Shown here in pieces: positions 48,075-57,170 of a DNA stretch of 64,000 nucleotides. The position numbers and the translations under genes were made by a program. The stretch is from Vibrio lentus (GTDB lineage Bacteria > Pseudomonadota > Gammaproteobacteria > Enterobacterales > Vibrionaceae): NCBI RefSeq assembly GCF_030409755.1, contig NZ_JAUFQE010000001.1:1426001-1490000 (forward strand). Reading direction: 5' to 3'. Position 1 is the first letter of the stretch, and every line of letters starts with the position of its first letter. The notes under the pieces are model-generated. The model ran no database searches. It was given only the letters and a program-made list of their open reading frames with translations, and was not told the origin of the DNA.

Positions 48075-49165
48075 TGGCTAAAGTAGAATTTAAGAACATC
48101 AAAAAATCATTCGGTGATGTTGAAGTCGTCAAAGAGTTTGATTTTACGGTTGAAGACGGTGAGTTCGTGGTTTTCCTTGGCCCATCTGGCTGTGGTAAAT
48201 CGACAACGCTACGCATGCTTGCTGGCCTTGAAAGTATCAGTTCTGGTGACATCGTCGTTGGCGGCAAGTTGATGAATAAAGTCGACGCGAAAGACCGTGA
48301 CCTGGCGATGGTATTCCAAAGCTACGCACTGTACCCGCACATGACGGTGTACGAGAACATCGCCTTTGCGCTAAAACTGAAGGGCATGCCAAAAGCAGAA
48401 ATCGACGTAGAAGTGCTAAAAGCAGCGAAAATGCTAGAGCTTGACCCGCTACTGAACCGTAAGCCAAAAGAGCTTTCTGGTGGTCAGCGTCAGCGTGTAG
48501 CAATGGGCCGTGCGATGGTTCGTACTCCGAAAGTGTTCTTGTTTGATGAGCCGTTATCTAACCTAGATGCAAAACTTCGTGGCGTGATGCGCGAAGAGAT
48601 CAAACACCTACACCGCGAGCTTAAAACCACTACGATCTACGTAACCCACGATCAGATCGAAGCGATGACACTGGCGGATCGCATCGTGATCCTGAAAGAC
48701 GGTTATGTTGCTCAAGTTGGTACACCAACCGAGGTGTTCCAGCGTCCTGCAAACAAGTTTGTCGCGCAATTCATTGGTAACCCGTCAATGAACATGTTGG
48801 AAGCAAAACTGATTGAAAAAGAAGGCGAGTACTTCGTTGAAATTGGCGATGTTCATATCCCACTGCCTGAGCGTTTTAAGTCTCTGGCATCTAAGAACCT
48901 AGCGCTGCATTTTGGTGTTCGTCCAACAGACATTCACCTACGTGCCGAGCAAGTTGACCACGACCGCGTGCTGCCATTCCCTGTGAAAATCAAAGACAAG
49001 GAACTACTAGGCGCAAGCATTCTTCTGAAAACAGAAATTGGCGGTCAACCGCTGATGGTTGAAACCCAAGCGGCTGAAGTCGATGTAAAAGATCTGACGC
49101 TTTACTTGGATTTGGATGCTTTCCACTTGTTCGATGCTCTGAGTGAGAACTCGCTAGCGAGCTAG
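48074..49165 (+). CDS. Sugar ABC transporter ATPase, MalK/UgpC type
   Basis: A 363-residue ATPase. Walker A is GPSGCGKST (about residues 38-46). It has Q-loop MVFQSYALYPHMTVYENIAF, signature LSGGQRQR, Walker B VFLFDEPLSNLDA and H-loop VTHDQ. The C-terminal OB-like regulatory domain (about 240-363) contains FGVRPTDIHL. It energises the MalF/MalG-type permeases of this operon, although it is separated from them by the GH1 gene. Confidence 0.93.
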   Translation: MAKVEFKNIKKSFGDVEVVKEFDFTVEDGEFVVFLGPSGCGKSTTLRMLAGLESISSGDIVVGGKLMNKVDAKDRDLAMVFQSYALYPHMTVYENIAFALKLKGMPKAEIDVEVLKAAKMLELDPLLNRKPKELSGGQRQRVAMGRAMVRTPKVFLFDEPLSNLDAKLRGVMREEIKHLHRELKTTTIYVTHDQIEAMTLADRIVILKDGYVAQVGTPTEVFQRPANKFVAQFIGNPSMNMLEAKLIEKEGEYFVEIGDVHIPLPERFKSLASKNLALHFGVRPTDIHLRAEQVDHDRVLPFPVKIKDKELLGASILLKTEIGGQPLMVETQAAEVDVKDLTLYLDLDAFHLFDALSENSLAS

Positions 49166-49220
49166 CCAATTTAAATCAGTCATTGAGCTGATACCAACCA
49201 ACTTACGACAAATTGTTTTG

Positions 49221-49243
49221 GCTCCTCCTGATTTGGGAGGGGC
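49221..49243 (+). promoter_or_regulatory. Leader hairpin just before the GH94 start
   Basis: GCTCCTCC (49221-49228) pairs with the purine-rich arm ending at 49243 (GGAGGGGC). The right arm holds a GGAGG sequence, while the proximal AGGGA (49245-49249) serves the ATG at 49255. It could tune GH94 translation or mark an RNA-processing point. Confidence 0.45.
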
Positions 49244-49254
49244 TAGGGATAGTG

Positions 49255-51669
49255 ATGATGAAATTCGGATATTTTGACGATAAAAACAAAGAATACGTAG
49301 CAACCACACCGTGTACACCGATCAAATGGTGTAACTATGTCGGCACATTAGATTTTGGTGGCATTGTCGATAGCAACGGCGGCGTACTACTGTGCAAAGG
49401 TGATCCAGCACTTAACCGCATCACCAAATACATTGCTCAACTGCCAAACTCAGATTTTAAAGGCTCGACCATGTACCTCAAGGTGCGTGATGAAGCTGGC
49501 AACGTAGAGGTGTTCTCACCTTTCTACACGCCAACCTTGAAGCCGCTAGATAAGTTTGAAAACCACACCGGTTTGTCATACACCACCATCGTTGCAGAAG
49601 CATTTGGTGTGCGTTGTGAAGCGACGTTCTTTGTACCAAAAGCTGACCAAGTACTGCTACAAGACATCAAAGTAACCAACATTTCAGACAAAGCACTGCA
49701 CGTTGATGTGGTACCTGTGTATGAATTCACACACTTCGATGCGCTTAAACAGCTACTCAATGCGGACTGGGTTCCACAAACCATGACGCTGAAAGCGCAT
49801 CAGCAAGAGTCGGGTCATACCGTGCTTGAGCAGTATGCTTTCATGAAGCGTGACTACGCGGTAAATCTGATGACAGCGGATCGCCCTGCGACGTCTTTTG
49901 ATGGTGATCGCCAATCGTTCCTAGGTAATTTGGGCTACGGTACATGGGCAGCGCCAGAAGCACTAAACAATGATGAATTAGGCAACACCGAGTGTTTGCG
50001 TGGCGACAACATTGGCGCACTGAACCTGCGTCTAGGTTGGTTATCTCCAGAGCAGACCGAACGTACGATTGTACAAATCGCGCAAGAACAGAGCCTAGAA
50101 GCAGCATTGCCTCTGCTGGCTAAATATCGTGACCATCAAGTGGTCGATTCTGCTTTCGCTGAACTGGCTGTACATTGGGATGGTTACCTACAAGCGGTTC
50201 AGGTTGAAACGCCAGATCCGGCAATGAATTCAATGCTTAATGTACATAACCCACGTCAGTGTCACACCACCAAAAACTGGTCTCGTTACCTGTCTCTGTA
50301 TCAGCTTGGCTATGGTGCTCGTGGTATCGGTTTCCGTGATTCTTCTCAAGATACCTTGGGTGTGATTACTCACATGCCAGAAGAGGCCCGTGAGTTCATT
50401 GAGCGTCTGTTGTCTGTTCAGAACACCAACGGTTCTGCGATGCATCAGTTCTTCCCATCAACCATGGAAGCGAACGCGGGTGACTCACGTGAAGAAGAAG
50501 ATCGCCCTGATTACTACGGTGATGATCACCTGTGGATCATCTACGCGGTGACGCAATATGTGAAAGAAACGGGCAATGCAGACTTCTTGAATAAAGAGAT
50601 CCCGTTCTATCAAAAAGACAAAGCGGGCAACCCAGTTGAAACTGGAACGGTTTGGAACCACCTGTGCCGCGCGATTGAATTCACCTACACCAATACTGGT
50701 GAGCACGGCCTACCGTTATTAGGTTTTGCTGACTGGAATGACACGGTAAACCTGCCAACGGGTGCTGAGTCGATGATGGTGGCGAACATGTACGGCAAAG
50801 CACTACTCGACATGTTGGACTTGTGTGAGCTGCGTGGCGAAGCGCAACTGACGGCTAAGTTTAACGATCAGTACCAACAGATGCAGAGTACGGTGAATGA
50901 GTGCGGTTGGGATGGCGAATGGTTTGTTCGTTACTTTGATGAGCAAGGTTTGCCAATCGGTTCTCATAAAAACGAGCAAGGTCAGATCTACACTAACGGT
51001 CAAAGCTGGCCTGTGATCTCTGGTTTCGCGACTCAAGAGCGTGCAACGCAAGCTCTAGATTCGGTTTACAACAAGCTGAATACAGCGAATGGCATTAAGC
51101 TTTCAACTCCTGGTTACAACGGCTTTGATCCGCAGCTAGGTGGTGTTTCAACTTACCCACCAGGTGCAAAAGAGAATGGCGGTATCTTCCTGCACTCTAA
51201 CCCTTGGGTGATGATCGCAGAAGCGAAAATGGGCAACGGTGAGCGTGCTTACGAGTACTACCGTCAAATCAACCCAGCTTCGAAGAACGACGACATCGAT
51301 ACCTTTGAGTCTGAGCCATACTGCTACCCACAAAACATCTTGGGTGACGAGCATAAACAGTTCGGTTTAGGACGCAATGCATGGCTTTCAGGTACTTCAT
51401 CTTGGACATACGTTGCGGGTACGCAATGGATTCTGGGTGTTCGCCCTGAAGTGGATGGCTTGCTGGTGGACCCATGTATTCCGGCAGAATGGCCTGAATT
51501 CAAAGTCCGTCGTCAGTTCCGTGGTGCGACATACCATATTCATGTCACTAACCCGAATAACGTCTGCAAAGGTGTGGTAGAAATGAAGGTAAATGGTGAC
51601 CTGATTTCAGGTAATAAAGCGCCAGTGTTTACCTCTGGTGAGCACACCATCGAGGTGGTTTTAGGTTAA
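49255..51669 (+). CDS. GH94 glycoside phosphorylase (cellobiose/laminaribiose-phosphorylase-like)
   Basis: An 804-residue cytoplasmic phosphorylase that splits a beta-glucosyl disaccharide with phosphate to alpha-glucose-1-phosphate plus glucose. It starts MMKFGYFDDKNKEYV. The catalytic Asp is in GIGFRDSSQD (about residue 361). The C-terminal family hallmarks KENGGIFLHSNPWVMIAEAKMGNG, WLSGTSSWTYVAGTQWILGV and GLLVDPCIPAEWPEF are present. It resembles characterised Vibrio chitobiose phosphorylase in layout, but the substrate region differs. The exact disaccharide (cellobiose, laminaribiose or other) cannot be read. A second ATG at 49258 is an equal alternative. Confidence 0.88.
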   Translation: MMKFGYFDDKNKEYVATTPCTPIKWCNYVGTLDFGGIVDSNGGVLLCKGDPALNRITKYIAQLPNSDFKGSTMYLKVRDEAGNVEVFSPFYTPTLKPLDKFENHTGLSYTTIVAEAFGVRCEATFFVPKADQVLLQDIKVTNISDKALHVDVVPVYEFTHFDALKQLLNADWVPQTMTLKAHQQESGHTVLEQYAFMKRDYAVNLMTADRPATSFDGDRQSFLGNLGYGTWAAPEALNNDELGNTECLRGDNIGALNLRLGWLSPEQTERTIVQIAQEQSLEAALPLLAKYRDHQVVDSAFAELAVHWDGYLQAVQVETPDPAMNSMLNVHNPRQCHTTKNWSRYLSLYQLGYGARGIGFRDSSQDTLGVITHMPEEAREFIERLLSVQNTNGSAMHQFFPSTMEANAGDSREEEDRPDYYGDDHLWIIYAVTQYVKETGNADFLNKEIPFYQKDKAGNPVETGTVWNHLCRAIEFTYTNTGEHGLPLLGFADWNDTVNLPTGAESMMVANMYGKALLDMLDLCELRGEAQLTAKFNDQYQQMQSTVNECGWDGEWFVRYFDEQGLPIGSHKNEQGQIYTNGQSWPVISGFATQERATQALDSVYNKLNTANGIKLSTPGYNGFDPQLGGVSTYPPGAKENGGIFLHSNPWVMIAEAKMGNGERAYEYYRQINPASKNDDIDTFESEPYCYPQNILGDEHKQFGLGRNAWLSGTSSWTYVAGTQWILGVRPEVDGLLVDPCIPAEWPEFKVRRQFRGATYHIHVTNPNNVCKGVVEMKVNGDLISGNKAPVFTSGEHTIEVVLG

Positions 51670-51676
51670 CAAAGAG

Positions 51677-51703
51677 AAGGGCGCTTTATGCGCCCTTTAT
51701 TGC
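51677..51703 (+). terminator. Terminator of the beta-glucoside operon
   Basis: AAGGGCGC-TTTAT-GCGCCCTT followed by TATT. It ends the operon that starts at the lacI gene (42486). Confidence 0.85.
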
Positions 51704-51742
51704 TTTTTGGTTTCTCTTTAGTGTCGCTTTATTTTGGTTGCA

Positions 51743-52690
51743 TCACTTTGGTTGATAACTAGCTTGGCATTGCCAAGTAAAGGTCTGAGATTGGTTCGGG
51801 CTAAGCGTCAATAAGCCTATCTGGTTATTGAATGCATCAGCTGGGCAAGTCATTGGTTCTATTGCAATACTTTGTTCGCTCGTCGGCGTGTAAAGCTGAA
51901 CGAATGGGTAGCTTGCATCTTGTTGATAGCGAATAGCGGCAGACGAATCTGAGCGTGTAAACGCAAGTTGGTTGGTTGTCTTGGAATCAAATTCAAAGCA
52001 GTGATTTAAGCTTTGATTGGTGAGTGAATCACCCAAAGACAAACAGTCAAAAGCCAGTTTTTCACCATTGGGTAGGTCGTTTTCGTGGATGACCTCAGAG
52101 CAAGGCGACATAGCGAGTCCACATTGTGCTAGCTCAGTGCCGAGTGAGAAATAAGGGTGCCAAGCATCACCGAATGGGAATGCAGAATCACCAAGATTAG
52201 AGACGGTCGTTGAGCAAGTGAGTTTACCCGTGATATCGATAGTGAAGGTGACTTCAAGGTTGAACGCAAACGGGAAAGCAGGATGCAAAGATGACGTTTG
52301 ATACTGCAACGTCACACTGGCGGATTCTTCAGTGGCTACGCTGTTTGTGATTGAAAAAGGTTGGTTGTAGAGCAGGCCATGTACGGCGTGATCAGACCAA
52401 GGAAAGTTAGCTGGGAGTTGATGGTTTTGGTTATCGAAACTGTAACGACCTAAGTTTAAACGGTTTGGAAAAGGAAATAATTTAGCACTGCGGGAAAAGA
52501 ACGGATGTTGGTTGATCAGTTCATCATAATTCTGATAACCACAAATAAAAGAGAATGGACTGTTATTTACGGTGTATTTATTAATAACAGCACCAAATCC
52601 ATTGATTATTTGAAGTTCTATACCATGCTGGTGGTTTATTAATGTGACTGAGTCAATATTTCCAAACTTTTCATTTATAATTTTAAACAT
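51743..52690 (-). CDS. Aldose 1-epimerase-like protein (GalM family)
   Basis: A 315-residue cytoplasmic mutarotase-like protein. The family histidine pair is visible (DHAVHGLLY at about residue 100 and GDAWHPYFSL at about 172), and the catalytic Glu is in IAIEPMTCPADAFN near residue 275. In this locus it would equilibrate glucose anomers produced by GH1, GH94 or GH116. It is divergent from the GH116 gene across only 64 AT-rich bases. Confidence 0.88.
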   Translation of the reverse strand: MFKIINEKFGNIDSVTLINHQHGIELQIINGFGAVINKYTVNNSPFSFICGYQNYDELINQHPFFSRSAKLFPFPNRLNLGRYSFDNQNHQLPANFPWSDHAVHGLLYNQPFSITNSVATEESASVTLQYQTSSLHPAFPFAFNLEVTFTIDITGKLTCSTTVSNLGDSAFPFGDAWHPYFSLGTELAQCGLAMSPCSEVIHENDLPNGEKLAFDCLSLGDSLTNQSLNHCFEFDSKTTNQLAFTRSDSSAAIRYQQDASYPFVQLYTPTSEQSIAIEPMTCPADAFNNQIGLLTLSPNQSQTFTWQCQASYQPK

Positions 52691-52754
52691 GTTGATGTCT
52701 CCATTTTAAAAAGATATTAACAAGAAGAAAAAAATATTCAATGGCGGTTTTAAA

Positions 52755-55700
52755 ATGAATAATAAAATTCCATATACGAGTTACTCAGGAAATTCGGAAC
52801 ACTTATGTAAAAAAGGTGATGCAGTTGAATTTATTCAACCTTGGTACACACCAATTTCTACCACACCAGAAAATACAGGTATGGCGGTGGGCGGAATTGG
52901 TAACACATTTACACTGACGCCAAACGGGAAAACACCAAATTTCAGCTTTATTCCGGGGATATTTGTTGATTGTTCAGAGCAAGTTATTAATTTTAATGAT
53001 TTTTATGCGTCGGTGATGAATGTGCCGACCATCGATACGCTGCAAGTCAGTGATGAGCAAGAGCTGAGCGTTCACCTGAACTTTTATCCTGCCTTGTTCG
53101 ATGGCAAGAAGATCGAAAGCAAAAACATATCAAATGCGATTAACCTGATTCGAGCAGCATTAAACAATGGTCGTTTCTACCAAGAAAATAAAGCTAACTT
53201 TACAAAGTGGAACGTTGAATTTTCAAATAAGACTCAATTGTTGATTGAAGAAGATTCATCTTCAACAATTTGTCAATTATATGTCGCCTTAGATTTCTTT
53301 AATGGTTTATTAACAAATGATACAACGAAGTTATTATCACTTACTGCGGGTGATAATAATGATATAGATAGTGTTAATGGCAGGGATATAGAATATCAAG
53401 CTTTGTATCCATTAGCTGAATATAAATACAGAAGCTTCGAAGATATTAATATAAAGCGAAAGGTAGTATCTCCGATCGTTAAAGAGAACAAACGCCTTTG
53501 TTCTTTACCGATGCACTGGAATCACTTCGAATTAACCAATAATTCAGCGCAAACGCGAGTTGTTACGCTTGCTCAACCGCTACAAAACTTGATTGGTTCA
53601 ACCTATCAAAAAGGTCGCGATGGCATTCAAGATTCGGCGTGTACCTTGTCTCAAAACCCGATCGCTCAGCAGCATGAAGTGGTTAACTTAAAAGGCGAAA
53701 GTCACAGCTTTACGGGTGTTCAGCTGTCTAGCCAATCGCCTTATCAGAGCGATATTGAAGGCGAAGTGGTATTTGGTGTTCAAGCGGATAACCATTTGAC
53801 GGAATCTGGCAAGGTCTCGATTTCTGTGAAGCCAACGCTTTACACCTCTAAGAGTACTCAACAAACAGAGTTCGCACTGAAAACAGGCCGCACAAACACT
53901 GAGTTCCAAACTGGTATCTACACAGGGCGTGAAGCTCTGAGCGCATTGGTGGTGGTTCAGGTTGAATTGGAAGCGGGTGAGTCTGTTGATCTGCGTTTTG
54001 CACAGGTAATGGCGCACAGCAAAGTCATGCTTAATGGCTGGTATTCAGATAAGGCTTACACGCAGTTTTACCCGCAAGCAAAGCCGGCACTGCCGATGTT
54101 AGAAGAGGTATTGCCAGAATTAGAAGCGATTGAGCAACAGATCGTCGAACAACAAACGGCTTTCCTAAAGCAAGCTCAAAGCAAGATATCGCAGCCCGAA
54201 TCGGCATTGCGTTATGCGACTATGGCAATGAACTCATTGTCCTTCCTTGCCGAATCAACGGTATGGGATAAAGAAGATAAATTCTTGGTGAAAGAGTGTG
54301 TCGACTATCCATTCTTTAACTCGCTGGACGTGTATTTCTACGGCTCATTCTCACTGCTATATTTGTTGCCTGAGCTTGATGGCTGTGTGATGAAAGAGTT
54401 CTCGAAAGCCATTTTGGCGGAAGACTTTACCGAGCGCCGATACTGGGAATATGAAGCGACGCCGAATGCCGAATTGATTGATGACAAGTACCAAGGCGTG
54501 CGTGCTATTCGAGGTGCGGTGATCCACGACTTGGGCAGTCCATTCGACATCCAGCCAGACGCTTACAGCTGGCACAACGTGAAAGAATGGAAGGACTTAG
54601 CGCCGAAGTACATTCTGATGGTATACCGTCACTATCAAAACACCCAAGATATTTCTGTGGTTAAAGAGTGCTGGCAAGCCGTAACTGAAAGCATCGATTT
54701 CTTATCGAACTTGATCGCTGAAGGTGATGATTTACCACTAACCCGAGGCACAGACGATACCTTTGATAACCTTGCGTCTCACGGCATCTCTATTTACTGC
54801 GCGAGCCTTTGGGTAGCAGGTCTACAAGCGGCAAGCGAACTTGCAAAATTGATGAATGAAAGCGAGTTAGCCGCGGGCTACTTAACGCGCTCTCAAAAGG
54901 CGCTGGCGACAGTTGAGCAAAGCTTGTGGGATGAGAAAGAGGGTTACTACCACTTCTTCGTGACTCCAGTTCAAGCCAAGCATCTAACCGGTTCTGGCTA
55001 TCAAGCTCTGGAAACCTTAGGCCTGACTTTGACGGGCGACGCAATTGCTGACAAGAGCACACTCAATGCCTATCTCAATGAAACGGATACCTCCATCAAC
55101 ATCAGTAAAGTATCTCAAAGAGTCTCTAAGAAACGCTTGCTGAGTGAGACCGCGCCACAAGCTTTTACACAAGAATACTTAGATCTAGTGCCAGATTCCG
55201 ACAACAGCTTTGGCGATGCCTTGTTGGCCGACAGCTACCTAAAGCTCATCGGCTTGGACGGTATTTTCCCCCAACAGAACATCCAACGCGCATTGGACTA
55301 TGTTTATAAGCACAACTTCGAAATTAATAGCCCCAAGTTGGGTGTTGCGAATATGACGTTAGCCGATGGCTCTCCACATGAAGCATTCCAGGCTCAAGAT
55401 GTGTGGATTGGTGTTCAGTTTAGTGTGGCGACGGCGTTGAACTTAGCGGGAAAATCGCAACAAGCAGAAACATTGATGGATACCGTGTATACCGCGCTCT
55501 ATGACTATTCGAAAATTCCATTTGCAGCGCCAGAGGGATTCAATTGCTCTGTGTCTGTCAATGAGAAAGATCTTATAGAAGTATTTAAAGTGTCGCAAAA
55601 TGATGCGAAAAACTGGCTAAGTGCACTTAAATGTCAAAAGTGTGTGCTGTCTGACGGTCGTATCAACCCAACATTGACGAAAGATACTGATAATTTTGTT

Positions 55701-55829
55701 AAAATGTTGAGCGGTGAAATCCCGCTAGAAAAGCTGGCTGGCTTGCACAAATGGCTACTGAGTACTGGCTTGAAATACACGGCTGGTCGCTACTTTAGAC
55801 CGGGGATGATCTTCGCCTACTTGTATTAA
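52755..55829 (+). CDS. GH116 beta-glycosidase (bile-acid beta-glucosidase/GBA2-like)
   Basis: A 1024-residue retaining beta-glucosidase or beta-xylosidase. The N-terminal beta-domain spans about residues 20-420 (GMAVGGIGNTFTLTPNGKTPNFSF). The (alpha/alpha)6 catalytic domain has the likely nucleophile Glu in LVKECVDYPFFNSLDVYFYGS (about residue 514) and the likely acid/base Asp in RGTDDTFD (about residue 665), followed by SIYCASLWVAGLQA as in GH116. No signal peptide is seen. The first about 250 codons are markedly more AT-rich than the rest. The ribosome-binding site is weak. Confidence 0.85.
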   Translation: MNNKIPYTSYSGNSEHLCKKGDAVEFIQPWYTPISTTPENTGMAVGGIGNTFTLTPNGKTPNFSFIPGIFVDCSEQVINFNDFYASVMNVPTIDTLQVSDEQELSVHLNFYPALFDGKKIESKNISNAINLIRAALNNGRFYQENKANFTKWNVEFSNKTQLLIEEDSSSTICQLYVALDFFNGLLTNDTTKLLSLTAGDNNDIDSVNGRDIEYQALYPLAEYKYRSFEDINIKRKVVSPIVKENKRLCSLPMHWNHFELTNNSAQTRVVTLAQPLQNLIGSTYQKGRDGIQDSACTLSQNPIAQQHEVVNLKGESHSFTGVQLSSQSPYQSDIEGEVVFGVQADNHLTESGKVSISVKPTLYTSKSTQQTEFALKTGRTNTEFQTGIYTGREALSALVVVQVELEAGESVDLRFAQVMAHSKVMLNGWYSDKAYTQFYPQAKPALPMLEEVLPELEAIEQQIVEQQTAFLKQAQSKISQPESALRYATMAMNSLSFLAESTVWDKEDKFLVKECVDYPFFNSLDVYFYGSFSLLYLLPELDGCVMKEFSKAILAEDFTERRYWEYEATPNAELIDDKYQGVRAIRGAVIHDLGSPFDIQPDAYSWHNVKEWKDLAPKYILMVYRHYQNTQDISVVKECWQAVTESIDFLSNLIAEGDDLPLTRGTDDTFDNLASHGISIYCASLWVAGLQAASELAKLMNESELAAGYLTRSQKALATVEQSLWDEKEGYYHFFVTPVQAKHLTGSGYQALETLGLTLTGDAIADKSTLNAYLNETDTSINISKVSQRVSKKRLLSETAPQAFTQEYLDLVPDSDNSFGDALLADSYLKLIGLDGIFPQQNIQRALDYVYKHNFEINSPKLGVANMTLADGSPHEAFQAQDVWIGVQFSVATALNLAGKSQQAETLMDTVYTALYDYSKIPFAAPEGFNCSVSVNEKDLIEVFKVSQNDAKNWLSALKCQKCVLSDGRINPTLTKDTDNFVKMLSGEIPLEKLAGLHKWLLSTGLKYTAGRYFRPGMIFAYLY

Positions 55830-55880
55830 CTTAATGACACGATTTTCAACGAAAGCAGTGGTATGCAGGTTGAAACTGAT

Positions 55881-55899
55881 GGGGAGCTTAAAGCTCCCC
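55881..55899. repeat. Perfect palindrome GGGGAGCTT-A-AAGCTCCCC
   Basis: A 9-bp perfect inverted repeat, 52 bp after the GH116 stop and 27 bp before the second lacI gene. No T-run follows, so it may be an operator or a weak terminator. Confidence 0.6.
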
Positions 55900-55925
55900 G
55901 AATGTCACTTGATTAGGGTATCGAG

Positions 55926-56939
55926 ATGCGCACTAAAACAAAAAAAACAACAGTATACGATGTAGCAAGACTGGCTGGTGTTTCTCCCAGCACCGTGTCT
56001 CGCTTCCTTAATCGAACCACTTATGTGTCGGATGATAAAAGCCAAAACATTGAGCAAGCCATTAAAGATACGGGCTACAAACCTAACTTCCAAATGCAAG
56101 AAAACACCAACCGACGCTCGCTCACTATTGGTGTCTTGGTGCAACACCCTGATAGCCCCTACACTAGTCGTATCCTTAACGACATGGAAAAAACGCTGAT
56201 TGCTCAAGGCTATTCTTTAGTGATCGCAACAGGGCATTGGCAGAAAAAGTTAGAAATGCACGCGTTGGAGTATCTCGCAAAAAGTAACGTGGATGGAATG
56301 ATCATCGTGACAGGAAGCATTACTCAGGAAGAGATTGCTAAGTATGCACAAGATATCCCTATCGTGATGGTTGGCTACGATTTTGTTGAGAATAATGTCC
56401 GTTCGATCAATATCGACAACGTGCTGGGTGGCTACATGGCAACCTTACATTTACTGCAACAAGGGCATGTGAATATTGCTCATATCAAGGGGTTATCAAG
56501 CCAACCTGATGCAGGTAATCGCTTTGAAGGCTATAAGAAAGCACTTCAAGAGGCCGGTATTAAAGTGATGCCAAAACTGGTCAAGCAGGGTGATTTTAGT
56601 AGTGAATCTGGTTACGAGAAAACGGTAGAGTTGATAGAGTCAAAGGTTCACTTCTCAGCCTTGTTTGCTGCTAATGACCAAACGGCTTACGGTGCGATTA
56701 AGGCGCTGTCTGACCACGGTTATAAAGTGCCAGAAGATGTGTCTGTAATTGGCTTTGATGACTTGCCAACGTCGAAGTATTTCACGCCAGCGTTAACGAC
56801 ATTAAGACAACCGATTGAAGAGATTGGTGGAGTGTGTGCTCAGTCGATTTTGAACCTGTTATCTGGCGAGAGGCATGAAGCTCGGCTGCCACCGATTGAT
56901 TTAATCGTCAGAGAGTCGACCAAGTCTTTGTATCGTTAA
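55926..56939 (+). CDS. Second LacI-family regulator
   Basis: A 337-residue repressor of the GalR/AscG type. The HTH is TVYDVARLAGVSPSTVSRFLNRTTYVS (residues 8-34). The ligand domain contains RSLTIGVLVQHPDSPYTSRIL and VIGFDDLPTSKYFTPALTTLRQP. Its recognition helix (SPSTVSRFLN) differs from that of the first LacI (SQATVSRVIN), so it probably reads another operator. It is likely co-transcribed with, and may regulate, the GH116 gene. Confidence 0.9.
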   Translation: MRTKTKKTTVYDVARLAGVSPSTVSRFLNRTTYVSDDKSQNIEQAIKDTGYKPNFQMQENTNRRSLTIGVLVQHPDSPYTSRILNDMEKTLIAQGYSLVIATGHWQKKLEMHALEYLAKSNVDGMIIVTGSITQEEIAKYAQDIPIVMVGYDFVENNVRSINIDNVLGGYMATLHLLQQGHVNIAHIKGLSSQPDAGNRFEGYKKALQEAGIKVMPKLVKQGDFSSESGYEKTVELIESKVHFSALFAANDQTAYGAIKALSDHGYKVPEDVSVIGFDDLPTSKYFTPALTTLRQPIEEIGGVCAQSILNLLSGERHEARLPPIDLIVRESTKSLYR

Positions 56940-56942
56940 TTT

Positions 56943-57075
56943 CAAGAAAAGCATCAAGGTGGCTCGCCCGTGATGGTTCGTATTGATATCAATGCGAACC
57001 ATGGCCGGAATGAAGCTGAGGAAAGCTATCCTCATAGCTGATATTTGCGCGTTCACATTGTTCAATATGGGGTAG
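56943..57075 (+). pseudogene. Remnant of the 3' end of a prolyl oligopeptidase gene
   Basis: Translation gives KHQGGSPVMVRIDINANHG, then a frameshift and, in another frame, ADICAFTLFNMG-stop. These match KHEGGAPVMIRIDVNAGHG and ADIYAFTLFNMG at the end of the intact gene (nucleotides 37954-38087). The nucleotide match is clear along about 130 bp with small deletions. Nothing upstream of these codons remains. It lies directly after the second lacI gene and marks the right edge of the glycan locus. Confidence 0.85.
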
Positions 57076-57170
57076 GTAAGCTAAAACACTTCTGCCCCAA
57101 ACTGTGTTTGGGTATTGGTTTAACCTCATAAGGTTTATTAGGCCAACATCCTGTTGACCTAAGATTGGAA

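Noticed and set aside
57096..57112. CCCAAAC-TGT-GTTTGGG as terminator of the membrane-protein gene
   Set aside because: The stem is perfect but only 7 bp, with no T-run on the minus strand; too weak to list as a terminator.
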